The position numbers and the translations under genes are program-made. Below are positions 30,354 through 38,259 of a stretch of 42,620 nt of DNA, piece after piece. The stretch is from the NCBI GenBank assembly GCA_964497615.1, contig CAZCEC010000057.1, positions 1-42,620 on the forward strand, read 5' to 3'. Below the pieces are notes generated by a model. That model ran no database searches. It was given only the letters and a program-made list of their open reading frames with translations, and was not told where the DNA came from. Position 1 is the stretch's first letter. Each line of letters starts with the position of its first letter. The DNA comes from CAZCEC01 sp964497615 (GTDB lineage: Bacteria > Chloroflexota > Anaerolineae > Anaerolineales > UBA6663).

Positions 30354-31435
30354 ACGACCGCGAGCGCTTTGTCGCCACTGTGCTGGGCGAGCCGGTGGAC
30401 CGGCCGCCTTACTGGCTGAACTGGAGCCCCTGGCCCACCACCTGGCAGCGCTGGGAGCGCGAAGGCAAACCCGCCTCGGTGACCGACTACCGGTCCTTCA
30501 TGGACCCGGACATGGTGCCGCTGCCGGTGCCCATGAACACCGGCCCGTGTCCCCGCATTCCGCGCACGGTGCTGGCCGAGGACGACGAGTCCGTCACTTT
30601 CATTGACACCTGGGGCATCAAGCGCCGCGATCTCAAGGGCCAGGAGGCCATGTCGGCTTTCCTGGAATTCCCGATCAAGGATGCCCGCGATTGGGCCGAC
30701 TACAAGGAGCGCTATCTCAATCCGGATGACCCTGACCGTCTGGAGGGCAACTGGCGCGAGACGGTCGACGACTGGATGGCGAAGGGCTATCCCATTCAGT
30801 TAGGCTACTATCCGGATGGCGGCGTCTTTGGCGCCTATCGCTGGCTGATGGGGGATGAGGCCGGGCTGATGGCCTTCCACACCATGCCGGCCCTGGTCCA
30901 CGAGATCATGGACCACATCACCGACATCTATCTGACGGTGTGGGCCAAGGCGCTCCAGCACGTGCGCGCTGATTCGATCCACATGTGGGAGGACCTGTGC
31001 TATCGCGGCGGCCCGCTCTTCTCGCCCAAGACCTGGAATGAGTTCGTCGGGCCCAACTATCGCCGCATCAAGGCGTTCGCGCGCGAGCACAACATCCCCA
31101 TCCTGTCGGTGGATACAGATGGCAATCCTGACCGCCTGATGCCGGCCATGCTGGACACGGGGGTCAACTTCCTTTTTCCGCTGGAAGTTGCAGCCGGCGT
31201 GGACGTCAACGTCTGGCGAGACCGGTATCCGACGCTGGCCTACATGGGCGGCATCGACAAGCGGGAACTGGCGCATGGCCCGGCTGCCATCGACCGGGAA
31301 CTGGAGCGGATCCGGCCGGCGGTGGAAAAAGGCCGCTACATCCCGGATTTGGACCATCTCGTCCCGGATGACGTCTCCTGGGAGAACTACCTCCACTACG
31401 TGACGCAGCTCAAGCGTCTGGTGGGCAAGCCTTAG
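30350..31435 (+). CDS. Uroporphyrinogen-decarboxylase-family methyltransferase
   Basis: 361 residues from GTG 30350, overlapping the corrinoid gene by 4 bases. The chain has the UroD/MtaA/CmuA barrel: start NDRERFVATVLGEPVDRPPY, ADSIHMWEDLCYRGGPLFSP, WNEFVGPNYRRIKAFAREHN, and ending YMGGIDKRELAHGPAAIDRE with a long helix. In MtaA-type enzymes a His-X-Cys pair binds zinc on the strand after the IKAFAREH helix; here that strand reads ILSVDTDGN, without it. It is therefore either a methyltransferase with a different metal site or one acting on ethers or other substrates. Partnership with the corrinoid protein is strongly implied by coupling. Confidence 0.85.
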   Translation: MNDRERFVATVLGEPVDRPPYWLNWSPWPTTWQRWEREGKPASVTDYRSFMDPDMVPLPVPMNTGPCPRIPRTVLAEDDESVTFIDTWGIKRRDLKGQEAMSAFLEFPIKDARDWADYKERYLNPDDPDRLEGNWRETVDDWMAKGYPIQLGYYPDGGVFGAYRWLMGDEAGLMAFHTMPALVHEIMDHITDIYLTVWAKALQHVRADSIHMWEDLCYRGGPLFSPKTWNEFVGPNYRRIKAFAREHNIPILSVDTDGNPDRLMPAMLDTGVNFLFPLEVAAGVDVNVWRDRYPTLAYMGGIDKRELAHGPAAIDRELERIRPAVEKGRYIPDLDHLVPDDVSWENYLHYVTQLKRLVGKP

Positions 31436-31577
31436 GCACTGCCGCCCATCCGGCTGCGCGCGTGGCGCGCACGCCAACACAATCACTCTGACCGCCAAGC
31501 GCCGCGGCCAACAGGGCGGCAGCGTCACTGTTCCCGCGCTGGCACTGACCGCCTCGTGAACTCCGAATAGGGCGTTG

Positions 31578-31583
31578 TATAAT
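31578..31583 (+). promoter_or_regulatory. -10 box TATAAT for the PhyH/glnS unit
   Basis: Perfect TATAAT 110 bases before ATG 31694. The resulting leader contains the hairpin at 31607-31640 and a GGAGGAA ribosome-binding site at about 31686-31692. No good -35 is visible. Confidence 0.5.
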
Positions 31584-31606
31584 GGGCTCGAAGGCAGCTA
31601 TTTTGG

Positions 31607-31640
31607 ACGCCCGAGGCGCAGCCCAGCGGCCCTCGGGCGT
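31607..31640 (+). promoter_or_regulatory. Leader hairpin upstream of PhyH
   Basis: ACGCCCGAGG (31607-31616) and CCTCGGGCGT (31631-31640) form a perfect 10-bp stem with a 14-base loop, inside the 5' leader. The AGCTATTTTGGACGC context, without a following T-run, argues against a terminator for the upstream operon, but that is possible. Confidence 0.55.
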
Positions 31641-31693
31641 TCTCACAGGCTGGCCCAACGGGACGTGCCGCAGGCAATGCAACCGGAGGAAAC

Positions 31694-32530
31694 ATGCTGA
31701 CTGATGCTCAGCGCGAGGCGTACAACACCGATGGCTACCTGGTCGTCTCCGGCCTGTTTGCGCAGGCCGAAGTGGACCGCTATGTCCAGCACTTCATGGA
31801 CTTGCGCCACCAGGGGGAGTGGCCGGGCGACACGGCCGGCGTCGACATTGGCGGCGACGATCCTATCAAGCGCTATCCCCGGATGATCCACATGCACCGC
31901 TGGGACGACCTGTCCCTGCGCTGGCTGATTGACCCGCGGCTGCGCGCCTGCCTGGCTGGCCTGCTGGGCCGCGACCCGTACGCGGTGCAGACCATGCTCT
32001 ACTTCAAGCCGGCCGGCGCGCGCGGCCAGGCGCTGCATCAGGACAACTTCTATCTGCGTGCCCAGCCGGGCACGTGCATGGCGGCCTGGATGGCCCTGGA
32101 CGCGTGCGACGAAGACAACGGCTGCATGCAGGTGGTGCCGGGCAGCCATCGCTGGCCGCTGCTCTGCACGGAGAAGGCGGACACGACCATCAGCTTCACC
32201 GACATCACCGTGCCCCTGCCGCCAGGCACGGAGGTGCGCGCCGTGCCCATGCAGCCGGGTGACGTGCTGTTTTTCAATGGCTCGCTCATTCATGGCAGCT
32301 ATCCCAACACCACGCGCGACCGGTTCCGGCGCGCCCTCATCGGCCACTACATTGAAGGCCAGGCGGAGAAAGTGGCCCAGTTCTTCGACCCGGTGCTGCG
32401 CATGGATGGGGCGCATCTGACCCTGGCCGCGAGCGAAGGCGGGGGCGCCTGCGGGGTGTGGGTGGACCGCCACGGTGCGCCCGTGATCGAGCTGGCCGGC
32501 GTGGAACGCGCCAATAAGAAGCACGAATAG
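31694..32530 (+). CDS. Phytanoyl-CoA dioxygenase (PhyH)-family oxygenase
   Basis: 278 residues. PhyH proteins are Fe(II)/2-oxoglutarate-dependent hydroxylases. The iron-binding triad is visible: His115 and Asp117 (ALHQDNFYL) and His200 (LIHGSYPN). Arg212 or Arg213 (RFRRAL) would bind 2-oxoglutarate. The jelly-roll core lies between MLYFKPAGARGQ and GDVLFFNGS. The start MLTDAQREAYNTDGYLVVSG is typical of the family. The substrate cannot be told; bacterial relatives hydroxylate lipids, ectoine precursors or secondary metabolites. The GGAGGAA site lies just before the ATG. The glnS gene starts 12 bases after the stop, so the two are probably co-transcribed. Confidence 0.88.
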   Translation: MLTDAQREAYNTDGYLVVSGLFAQAEVDRYVQHFMDLRHQGEWPGDTAGVDIGGDDPIKRYPRMIHMHRWDDLSLRWLIDPRLRACLAGLLGRDPYAVQTMLYFKPAGARGQALHQDNFYLRAQPGTCMAAWMALDACDEDNGCMQVVPGSHRWPLLCTEKADTTISFTDITVPLPPGTEVRAVPMQPGDVLFFNGSLIHGSYPNTTRDRFRRALIGHYIEGQAEKVAQFFDPVLRMDGAHLTLAASEGGGACGVWVDRHGAPVIELAGVERANKKHE

Positions 32531-32542
32531 GTATTCTGACCC

Positions 32543-34219
32543 GTGACCGACCAACCTGCCGCCCCCACTGACTTTATTCGCGCCGCCGTCACCGAGGACC
32601 TGGCCGCCGGCCGCTTCCAGCCGCCGGTCCGCACCCGCTTTCCGCCGGAGCCGAACGGCTATCTGCATATCGGCCATGCCAAGGCCATCTGCATTGATTT
32701 CGGCATTGCCCAGGAATTCGGCGGCCAGTGCAATCTGCGCTTCGACGACACCAATCCCGTCAAAGAAGATACCGAATACGTGGAGGGCATCAAGGCCGAT
32801 ATCCGCTGGCTGGGATTTGAGTGGGCGGGCGACGAGCTGTATGCCTCGGACTACTTCGAGCAGCTTTATCAGTTCGCGTGTCAGTTGATCCGGCAGGGGC
32901 AGGCCTACGTGGACGATCTCAACGCCGAGGAGACGCGCGCCTACCGCGGCACGCTCACTGAACCGGGCCGCGAAAGCCCCTACCGCAACCGCAGTGTGGA
33001 AGAGAACCTTGACCTCTTCCAGCGCATGCGGGCCGGGGAGTTTCCAGAAGGTGCCCGCACCCTGCGCGCCAAGATCGATATGGCCTCCGGCAATCTGAAC
33101 CTGCGCGACCCTGTGATGTACCGCATCCTGCATGCCAGCCACCACCGCACCGGCGACGCCTGGTGCATCTACCCGATGTACGACTTCGCGCATGGCCAGA
33201 GTGACTCCCTCGAGGGTATCACGCACTCGCTGTGCTCCCTGGAGTATGAAGATCATCGGCCGCTGTATGACTGGTTCCTGGAGGCGCTGGGCATTTACCA
33301 CCCGCGCCAGATCGAATTTGCCCGGCTCAACCTCTCGTACACAGTGATGAGCAAGCGCAAGCTGCTGCGTCTGGTGACTGAGGGTCACGTGCGCGGCTGG
33401 GACGACCCGCGCATGCCGACGCTGGCCGGCCTGCGCCGCCGCGGCTATACGCCCGAGGCCATCCGCGAGTTTGTCAACCGCGTGGGCGTTTCCAAGAGCA
33501 GCAGCATCTCGGAGCTGTCTTTGCTAGAGGCCTGCCTGCGGGAAGACCTCAACCGCCGCGCCCCGCGCGTGATGGGGGTGCTGCGCCCGTTGCGGGTGGT
33601 GATTGAGAACTACCCGGAAGATCAGGTGGAGCAGATGCAGGCAGGGAACAATCCCGAGGACCCGGCGGCCGGCACACGCGCGGTGCCATTTTCGCGGGTT
33701 CTATTCATCGAGCAGGACGACTTCCGCGAGGAGGCGCCGCCGAAGTATTTCCGGCTGACGCCCGGCCGTGAAGTGCGCCTGCGCTCGGCCTACTTCATCA
33801 AGTGTGTGGGGGTCGTCAAGGACCCCGCAACGGGCGAGGTCGTGGAGGTGCGCTGCACCTATGACCCGGCCACGCGCGGCGGGGATGCGCCCGACGGCCG
33901 CAAGGTCAAGGCCACCATCCATTGGGTGTCGGCCGCCCACGCGCTGCCGGCAGAGGTGCGCCTGTATGACCGGCTGTTCCGGTCCACCGATCCTGAGGCC
34001 GGCGACGACTTTGTGGCCGACCTCAATCCGCAGTCGCTGGAGGTGCTGACCCAGGCGCAGGTCGAACCCAGCCTGGCGGGCGCACCACCCGGCAGCCGCT
34101 ATCAGTTCGAGCGGCTTGGTTACTTTTGCGTGGACCCGGACTCTTCCCCGGATTCCCTGGTGGTTAATCGCACCGTTTCGCTCAAAGACGATTGGGCCAA
34201 GCTGCAAGCGCGCGCCTGA
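32543..34219 (+). CDS. glnS: Glutaminyl-tRNA synthetase
   Basis: 558 residues from GTG 32543. GlnRS attaches glutamine to tRNA-Gln in the cytoplasm. The class I signatures are PPEPNGYLHIGHAKAICI with HIGH at residues 42-45 and the MSKRK loop at about 269-273. The GlnRS-specific segments DFGIAQEFGGQCNLRFDDTN and PVKEDTEYVEGIKADIRWLG are present, and the C-terminal anticodon-binding beta barrels are complete (FRLTPGREVRLRSAYFIKCV, RYQFERLGYFCVDPDS). The length is normal. No YqeY-like tail is present. It is convergent with the ABC transporter operon, with only 12 bases between the stops. Confidence 0.97.
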   Translation: MTDQPAAPTDFIRAAVTEDLAAGRFQPPVRTRFPPEPNGYLHIGHAKAICIDFGIAQEFGGQCNLRFDDTNPVKEDTEYVEGIKADIRWLGFEWAGDELYASDYFEQLYQFACQLIRQGQAYVDDLNAEETRAYRGTLTEPGRESPYRNRSVEENLDLFQRMRAGEFPEGARTLRAKIDMASGNLNLRDPVMYRILHASHHRTGDAWCIYPMYDFAHGQSDSLEGITHSLCSLEYEDHRPLYDWFLEALGIYHPRQIEFARLNLSYTVMSKRKLLRLVTEGHVRGWDDPRMPTLAGLRRRGYTPEAIREFVNRVGVSKSSSISELSLLEACLREDLNRRAPRVMGVLRPLRVVIENYPEDQVEQMQAGNNPEDPAAGTRAVPFSRVLFIEQDDFREEAPPKYFRLTPGREVRLRSAYFIKCVGVVKDPATGEVVEVRCTYDPATRGGDAPDGRKVKATIHWVSAAHALPAEVRLYDRLFRSTDPEAGDDFVADLNPQSLEVLTQAQVEPSLAGAPPGSRYQFERLGYFCVDPDSSPDSLVVNRTVSLKDDWAKLQARA

Positions 34220-34231
34220 GGGCGGCGGACG

Positions 34232-35221
34232 CTAGGCGTCAATTAGCAGGCAGGCGGCCGCGTGGCCTTCGCCCACTGGGCGCAACATGGGGTCTTCCTG
34301 CGCGCAGCGGTCGAAGGCCATCGGGCAACGGGCACGGAAACGGCATCCGGGCGGCAGGTTGACGGGGCTGGGCGTTTCGCCGGGGAGGATGGTGCGGCTG
34401 CGGTGATGGCGGGGGTCCGGGCTGGGCGCCACCGATAGCAATGCCTGGGCATAGGGGTGGCGCGGCTCACCCAGCACAGCCTTTGTCGGCCCCAACTCCA
34501 CAATGCGGCCCAGATACATGACGGCCACCCGGTCTGCAATGGTGGCCGCGGTTGCCAGGTCGTGCGTGATGAGCAGGACGGCGATACCGCGCGACTGGCG
34601 CAAGTCCGCGAGCAGGTTCAAGATTTCGGCGCGGATGCTCACATCGAGCATGGAGATTGGTTCATCCGCGAGCAGAACCGCCGGCTCCAGCACCAGCGCG
34701 CCTGCGATCACCACGCGCTGCCGTTGCCCCCCCGAGAGTTCGTGCGGATAGCGCTGGAGATAGTCCGTGGCCGGCTTCAGGCCGGCCGCCTCCAGCGCCT
34801 GGCGCACGAGCGTTCGCCGCTCCGCCGGGTCGCGCGCCAGGTTGTGCACGCGCAGCGGCTCGGCGACCGCCTCGCCCACGGTCATCGTGGGGTTGAGCGA
34901 CTCGTATGGATCTTGAAAGATCATCTGCACGCGGCGGCGCAGGGCCTTGAGGCCGGCCGGGTCCAGGTGCGTAATATCGCGGCCCTCGAACCAGATCTGG
35001 CCGGTGGAGGGCTGGTCTAGCCCGATCAAGGTCTGCGCCAGCGTGGACTTGCCGCAGCCACTTTCGCCCACCAGGGCCAGCACTTCGCCCCGGCGCAGTT
35101 CAAGGTCCACTCCATCAACAGCGTGCAGCCAGTTAGGCGCCTGCCACGGCCAGTCGCGGCTGACCTTGAAAAGCCGGCGCAAATCGCGCACCCGCAGCAG
35201 GGGCTCGGCTTCCCCAATCAC
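34232..35221 (-). CDS. Peptide/nickel ABC transporter ATP-binding protein (OppF/DppF type)
   Basis: 329 residues. I start it at GTG 35221, which overlaps the stop of the fused permease-ATPase gene (GTGA); a longer in-frame opening to 35770 is antisense to that gene's frame and not real. Walker A GESGCGKST is near residue 52, the Q-loop is in QMIFQDPYESLNPTMTVGE, the ABC signature LSGGQRQR is near 161, and Walker B is in AVLLADEPISMLDVS. The C-terminal oligopeptide-transporter extension carries the cysteine motif GCRFRARCPMAFDRC, which in relatives holds an iron-sulfur cluster. It drives import with the OppD-like domain encoded just upstream. Confidence 0.93.
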   Translation of the reverse strand: MIGEAEPLLRVRDLRRLFKVSRDWPWQAPNWLHAVDGVDLELRRGEVLALVGESGCGKSTLAQTLIGLDQPSTGQIWFEGRDITHLDPAGLKALRRRVQMIFQDPYESLNPTMTVGEAVAEPLRVHNLARDPAERRTLVRQALEAAGLKPATDYLQRYPHELSGGQRQRVVIAGALVLEPAVLLADEPISMLDVSIRAEILNLLADLRQSRGIAVLLITHDLATAATIADRVAVMYLGRIVELGPTKAVLGEPRHPYAQALLSVAPSPDPRHHRSRTILPGETPSPVNLPPGCRFRARCPMAFDRCAQEDPMLRPVGEGHAAACLLIDA

Positions 35222-37203
35222 GGCCGTCGCTCCGAATTCGGCTCGCCAGCGAGAAAGCAGCTTGCCAGATGCTCGCCAGTCAATTGCACCAGAGGCGGGG
35301 CTTCGTTCAGACACCGGTCGAACACGTGCGGGCAGCGTGGTGCAAACCGGCAGCCCGCCGGCAGCGCGTTCAGACGGGGTGGCGAGCCAGGGATCGACGC
35401 CAGCCGCTCCCCAGGGCGCTCGATGTCCGGAAACGCCTTGAGCAGTTCCTGGGTATAGGGGTGCCGCGGGTCCTTGAAGATCGTGTCCACATCGGCATAC
35501 TCGGCGGTAACGCCACCGTACATCACCAGCACCCGGTCGCACACCTCCGCCACGACGCCCAGGTCGTGCGTGACGAAGATCACGGCCAGGCCCAACTGCT
35601 GGCGCAGGCGGGCCAGCAACTCCAGGATCTGCGCCTGGATCATCACGTCCAGGGCAGTGGTCGGCTCGTCGGCGATGACCACGCGCGGTTCGCAGGCCAG
35701 CGCCATGGCAATCATGGCCCGCTGGCGCATGCCGCCCGAGTATTGATGGGGGAACTGGTTGCGGCGCCACGCCGGGATGCCGACCAACTCCAATAGCTCG
35801 CCCGCGCGCCGATCGGCTGCTGCTCGGTCAAGGGCGCGGCCCGCGGGGGCGTGCCGCAGCATGGCCTCCACCACCTGGTCGCCGACGCGCCGCACCGGGT
35901 TGAGGGCGTTCATGGCGCCCTGAAAGATGATGGCGATGTCGCGCCAGCGCACGTCCTCCATCTCCGGCTCGCTCAGGGCCAGCAAGTCACGTTGGTTGAA
36001 CAGCACTTGGCCGCTGACGATGCGGCCGGCCGCCGGCAGGAGGCGGAGCAGGCTCAACATCAAGGTCGTCTTGCCGCAGCCGCTCTCACCCACGACCCCG
36101 AGTAGCTCGCCTTCCCGGAGGGTGAAGCTGATGCCTTCGACGGCGCGGGCCGGCGGTCCGCTTGCAGCGGCGTAGTGGATGGCCAGGTCGCGCACTTCCA
36201 GCACCACCGGACCCGGCTCGGCGGCGCGGCGTGAAGCTGGCGGCAGGGCGGGTCTGGGGGCGAGCGGCTCGACGCTGCGCGCCACCATGCGTGCGCCCAC
36301 CGACAGGTGATGGCCCTCGACCCGCGGATTGAGGATCTGCTCCAGTCCATAGCCGAGCAAGGTGCAGCCCAGGACGATCCAGACGATGCCAAAACCGGGT
36401 GGGGCCAGCGCCCACCAGGCCCCGGCGGTCAAGGCGCCGCGTGTGAAGGCGAAGTTGAGCATCTGGCCCCAACTAATGACGGTGGGGTCGGCCAGGCCCA
36501 GGAAGCTCAGGGTGCTTTCGTTGAGGATCGCCAGCGAGATGACGAGCACGGTGTTGGCGATGAGCAGCGGCAGGACCAGGGGCACGATGTGGCGGCTGAT
36601 GAGGTGCAGGTTGCCGGCGCCAAGCGCCCGCGCCCGGGTGACGAACTTGCGCTGCTTGACCGACAGGGTTTGCGAGCGGACCAGCCGCGCGGTGCCGGTC
36701 CAGCCGATGACGCCAATGACCAGGATGACGTTGAGCAGGCTGGGCCGGGTAAGCGCCACCAGCACGATGATGAGGGGCAGGTCGGGGATGACGAGCACAA
36801 CATCGGTGAGCCGCATCAGGCCGGCCTCGACCCGCCCGCCAAAGAACCCGGCCACGATCCCGATGGTACCGCCGATGGCGACGGAAATAAACGAGGCGAA
36901 GAACCCCACAACCAGCGAAACCCGCGCGCCATAGATCAGGTTGGTCCACACATCGCGCCCGGCATCGTCGGTGCCCAGCCAATGCGCCGCGCTCGGTCGG
37001 GCATAGATGTCGTCGATGGTGATGCGCTCCGGCGATTCACCGGGGCCATAAGGCGTGAGCCAAGGCGCCAGCACAGCGACCAGGATGGCGGACACAAGGA
37101 GAAAGAGCCCGGCCGATGCCATCGGGTTGCGGCGCAGTTGACGCGCAATCGCCCGGATGGAGGCGCCGCTGGGCGCGGCGGAGGCTTGGGTCTGCACGGC
37201 CAT
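35218..37203 (-). CDS. Fused permease-ATPase of peptide/nickel ABC transporter (DppC-DppD)
   Basis: 661 residues in one uninterrupted frame. Residues 1-300 are a DppC-type permease: an N-terminal span (MASAGLFLLVSAILVAVLAP), the periplasmic loop HWLGTDDAGRDVWTNLIYGA and the coupling motif ARALGAGNLHLISRHIVP. A short linker (about 300-335) is followed by an OppD-type ATPase with Walker A GESGCGKTT near 371, signature YSGGMRQR near 487, Walker B VVIADEPTTALD near 507 and a C-terminal CRFAPRCPHVFDRC. Such natural fusions exist but are a minority layout. The gene lies 3 bases after the DppB-type permease gene and overlaps the next ATPase gene by 4. Confidence 0.92.
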   Translation of the reverse strand: MAVQTQASAAPSGASIRAIARQLRRNPMASAGLFLLVSAILVAVLAPWLTPYGPGESPERITIDDIYARPSAAHWLGTDDAGRDVWTNLIYGARVSLVVGFFASFISVAIGGTIGIVAGFFGGRVEAGLMRLTDVVLVIPDLPLIIVLVALTRPSLLNVILVIGVIGWTGTARLVRSQTLSVKQRKFVTRARALGAGNLHLISRHIVPLVLPLLIANTVLVISLAILNESTLSFLGLADPTVISWGQMLNFAFTRGALTAGAWWALAPPGFGIVWIVLGCTLLGYGLEQILNPRVEGHHLSVGARMVARSVEPLAPRPALPPASRRAAEPGPVVLEVRDLAIHYAAASGPPARAVEGISFTLREGELLGVVGESGCGKTTLMLSLLRLLPAAGRIVSGQVLFNQRDLLALSEPEMEDVRWRDIAIIFQGAMNALNPVRRVGDQVVEAMLRHAPAGRALDRAAADRRAGELLELVGIPAWRRNQFPHQYSGGMRQRAMIAMALACEPRVVIADEPTTALDVMIQAQILELLARLRQQLGLAVIFVTHDLGVVAEVCDRVLVMYGGVTAEYADVDTIFKDPRHPYTQELLKAFPDIERPGERLASIPGSPPRLNALPAGCRFAPRCPHVFDRCLNEAPPLVQLTGEHLASCFLAGEPNSERRP

Positions 37204-37206
37204 CGG

Positions 37207-38235
37207 CTAGGTAGCCTGCACGCGCGGGTCCAGGGCGGTGTAACACAAATCCGCCAGCAGATTGGCCAGCACCACGCTGACGGCCAGCAGCAGAAAGACG
37301 CCCTGCAGCATCGGGTAGTCGCGCCGGATGACGGCCTCGAAGGTAGCCAGGCCAAGCCCGGGCCAGGAGAAGACCGATTCGACCTGGATGGCCCCGGCCA
37401 CGGTGAAGCCCAGGTTCAGGGCGATGATGGTGACCATGGGCAGGGCGGCGTTTTGGAGCGCATGGTCCTTGAGAATCTGAAAGGTGCTCAATCCCTTGGC
37501 CTTGGCCGTGAGGATGAAGTCCTCCGACAGCACGTCGAGCATGGTGCTGCGCATGATCAAGACATACTCGCCGACGTAGATGATGGTCTGCACCAGGAGG
37601 GGCAGGGCGAGGTGGCGGCCCAGGTCGGCCCACTGCTGCCACAGGCCGGCGTAGCTCAGGCCGGGCGTGACCATGCCGCCCACGGGCAGGCCCAGGGTGC
37701 GGCTGCCCCAGAACAAGAGGACGATGCCCAGCCAAAAGGTGGGCAGGCTCCAGGCCATGAGCGCCAGAAGCAGGGCGGTGTAGTCGATGGCGGTGCGCGA
37801 CTTCCAGGCGGCCAGCATGCCCCCGGCAATGCCGAGCAGGATGGCGGGGATTTGGCCGAGGCCGACCAGGATGACCGTATTGGCTAGGCGTTCCTGAAGG
37901 AGATCGGCGACGGGGCGGTTGGTGTGGTAGCTGATGCCCAACTCGCCCCGCGCCAGGTTGCCGATGTAGATGAAGAACTGCGTCTCGAAGGGGTTGACGG
38001 CGCACGGCCCCAGCCGCAGCGGGTTCAGGCTCTCAAAGCAATTGACCAACGGCCGGTCCAGGCCGAAGCGCACCCGGATGGCTTCCTGCGCTTCGCGGGT
38101 GAGGCGCGGGTCGCGGACGCCCGCGCGGGCGGGGTCGCCCGGCAGCACGCGAAACAGGAAGAAGTTCAACACGATCACGAAGGCGATCGTGAAGACCGAC
38201 CAGCCCAGTTTCTGCAGCAGCAGCCGCCAGCGCAC
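37207..38235 (-). CDS. Peptide/nickel ABC transporter permease (DppB type)
   Basis: 342 residues from GTG 38235. First span LGWSVFTIAFVIVLNFFLFR, then the conserved LPGDPARAG and the long periplasmic loop with TQFFIYIGNLARGELGISYH. Further spans include ILVGLGQIPAILLGIAGGML and TALLLALMAWSLPTFWLGIV. The EAA coupling loop is TAKAKGLSTFQILKDHALQN, followed by VESVFSWPGLGLATFEAVIR, near-invariant in DppB. It forms the membrane channel with the permease part of the fused protein. Two Cys residues in the loop (NCFESLNPLRLGPC) are unusual and could form a disulfide. It lies 24 bases after the binding-protein gene. Confidence 0.95.
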   Translation of the reverse strand: MRWRLLLQKLGWSVFTIAFVIVLNFFLFRVLPGDPARAGVRDPRLTREAQEAIRVRFGLDRPLVNCFESLNPLRLGPCAVNPFETQFFIYIGNLARGELGISYHTNRPVADLLQERLANTVILVGLGQIPAILLGIAGGMLAAWKSRTAIDYTALLLALMAWSLPTFWLGIVLLFWGSRTLGLPVGGMVTPGLSYAGLWQQWADLGRHLALPLLVQTIIYVGEYVLIMRSTMLDVLSEDFILTAKAKGLSTFQILKDHALQNAALPMVTIIALNLGFTVAGAIQVESVFSWPGLGLATFEAVIRRDYPMLQGVFLLLAVSVVLANLLADLCYTALDPRVQAT

Positions 38236-38259
38236 GCCGGACCTCCGCGCGTCGGGCTG

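Noticed and set aside
31643..33388. Long minus-strand open frame of 581 codons
   Set aside because: Antisense to PhyH and glnS, both unambiguous. No domain is recognisable on the minus strand.
34232..35770. 512-codon version of the second ATPase
   Set aside because: The first 183 codons overlap the end of the fused permease-ATPase gene in another frame and lack ABC features. GTG 35221 with GTGA overlap is the natural start.
36307..37887. Long plus-strand open frame of 526 codons
   Set aside because: It is antisense to the fused permease-ATPase and DppB-type genes, is dominated by D, G, Q and R residues, and matches no family. It is a by-product of GC-rich codon use.
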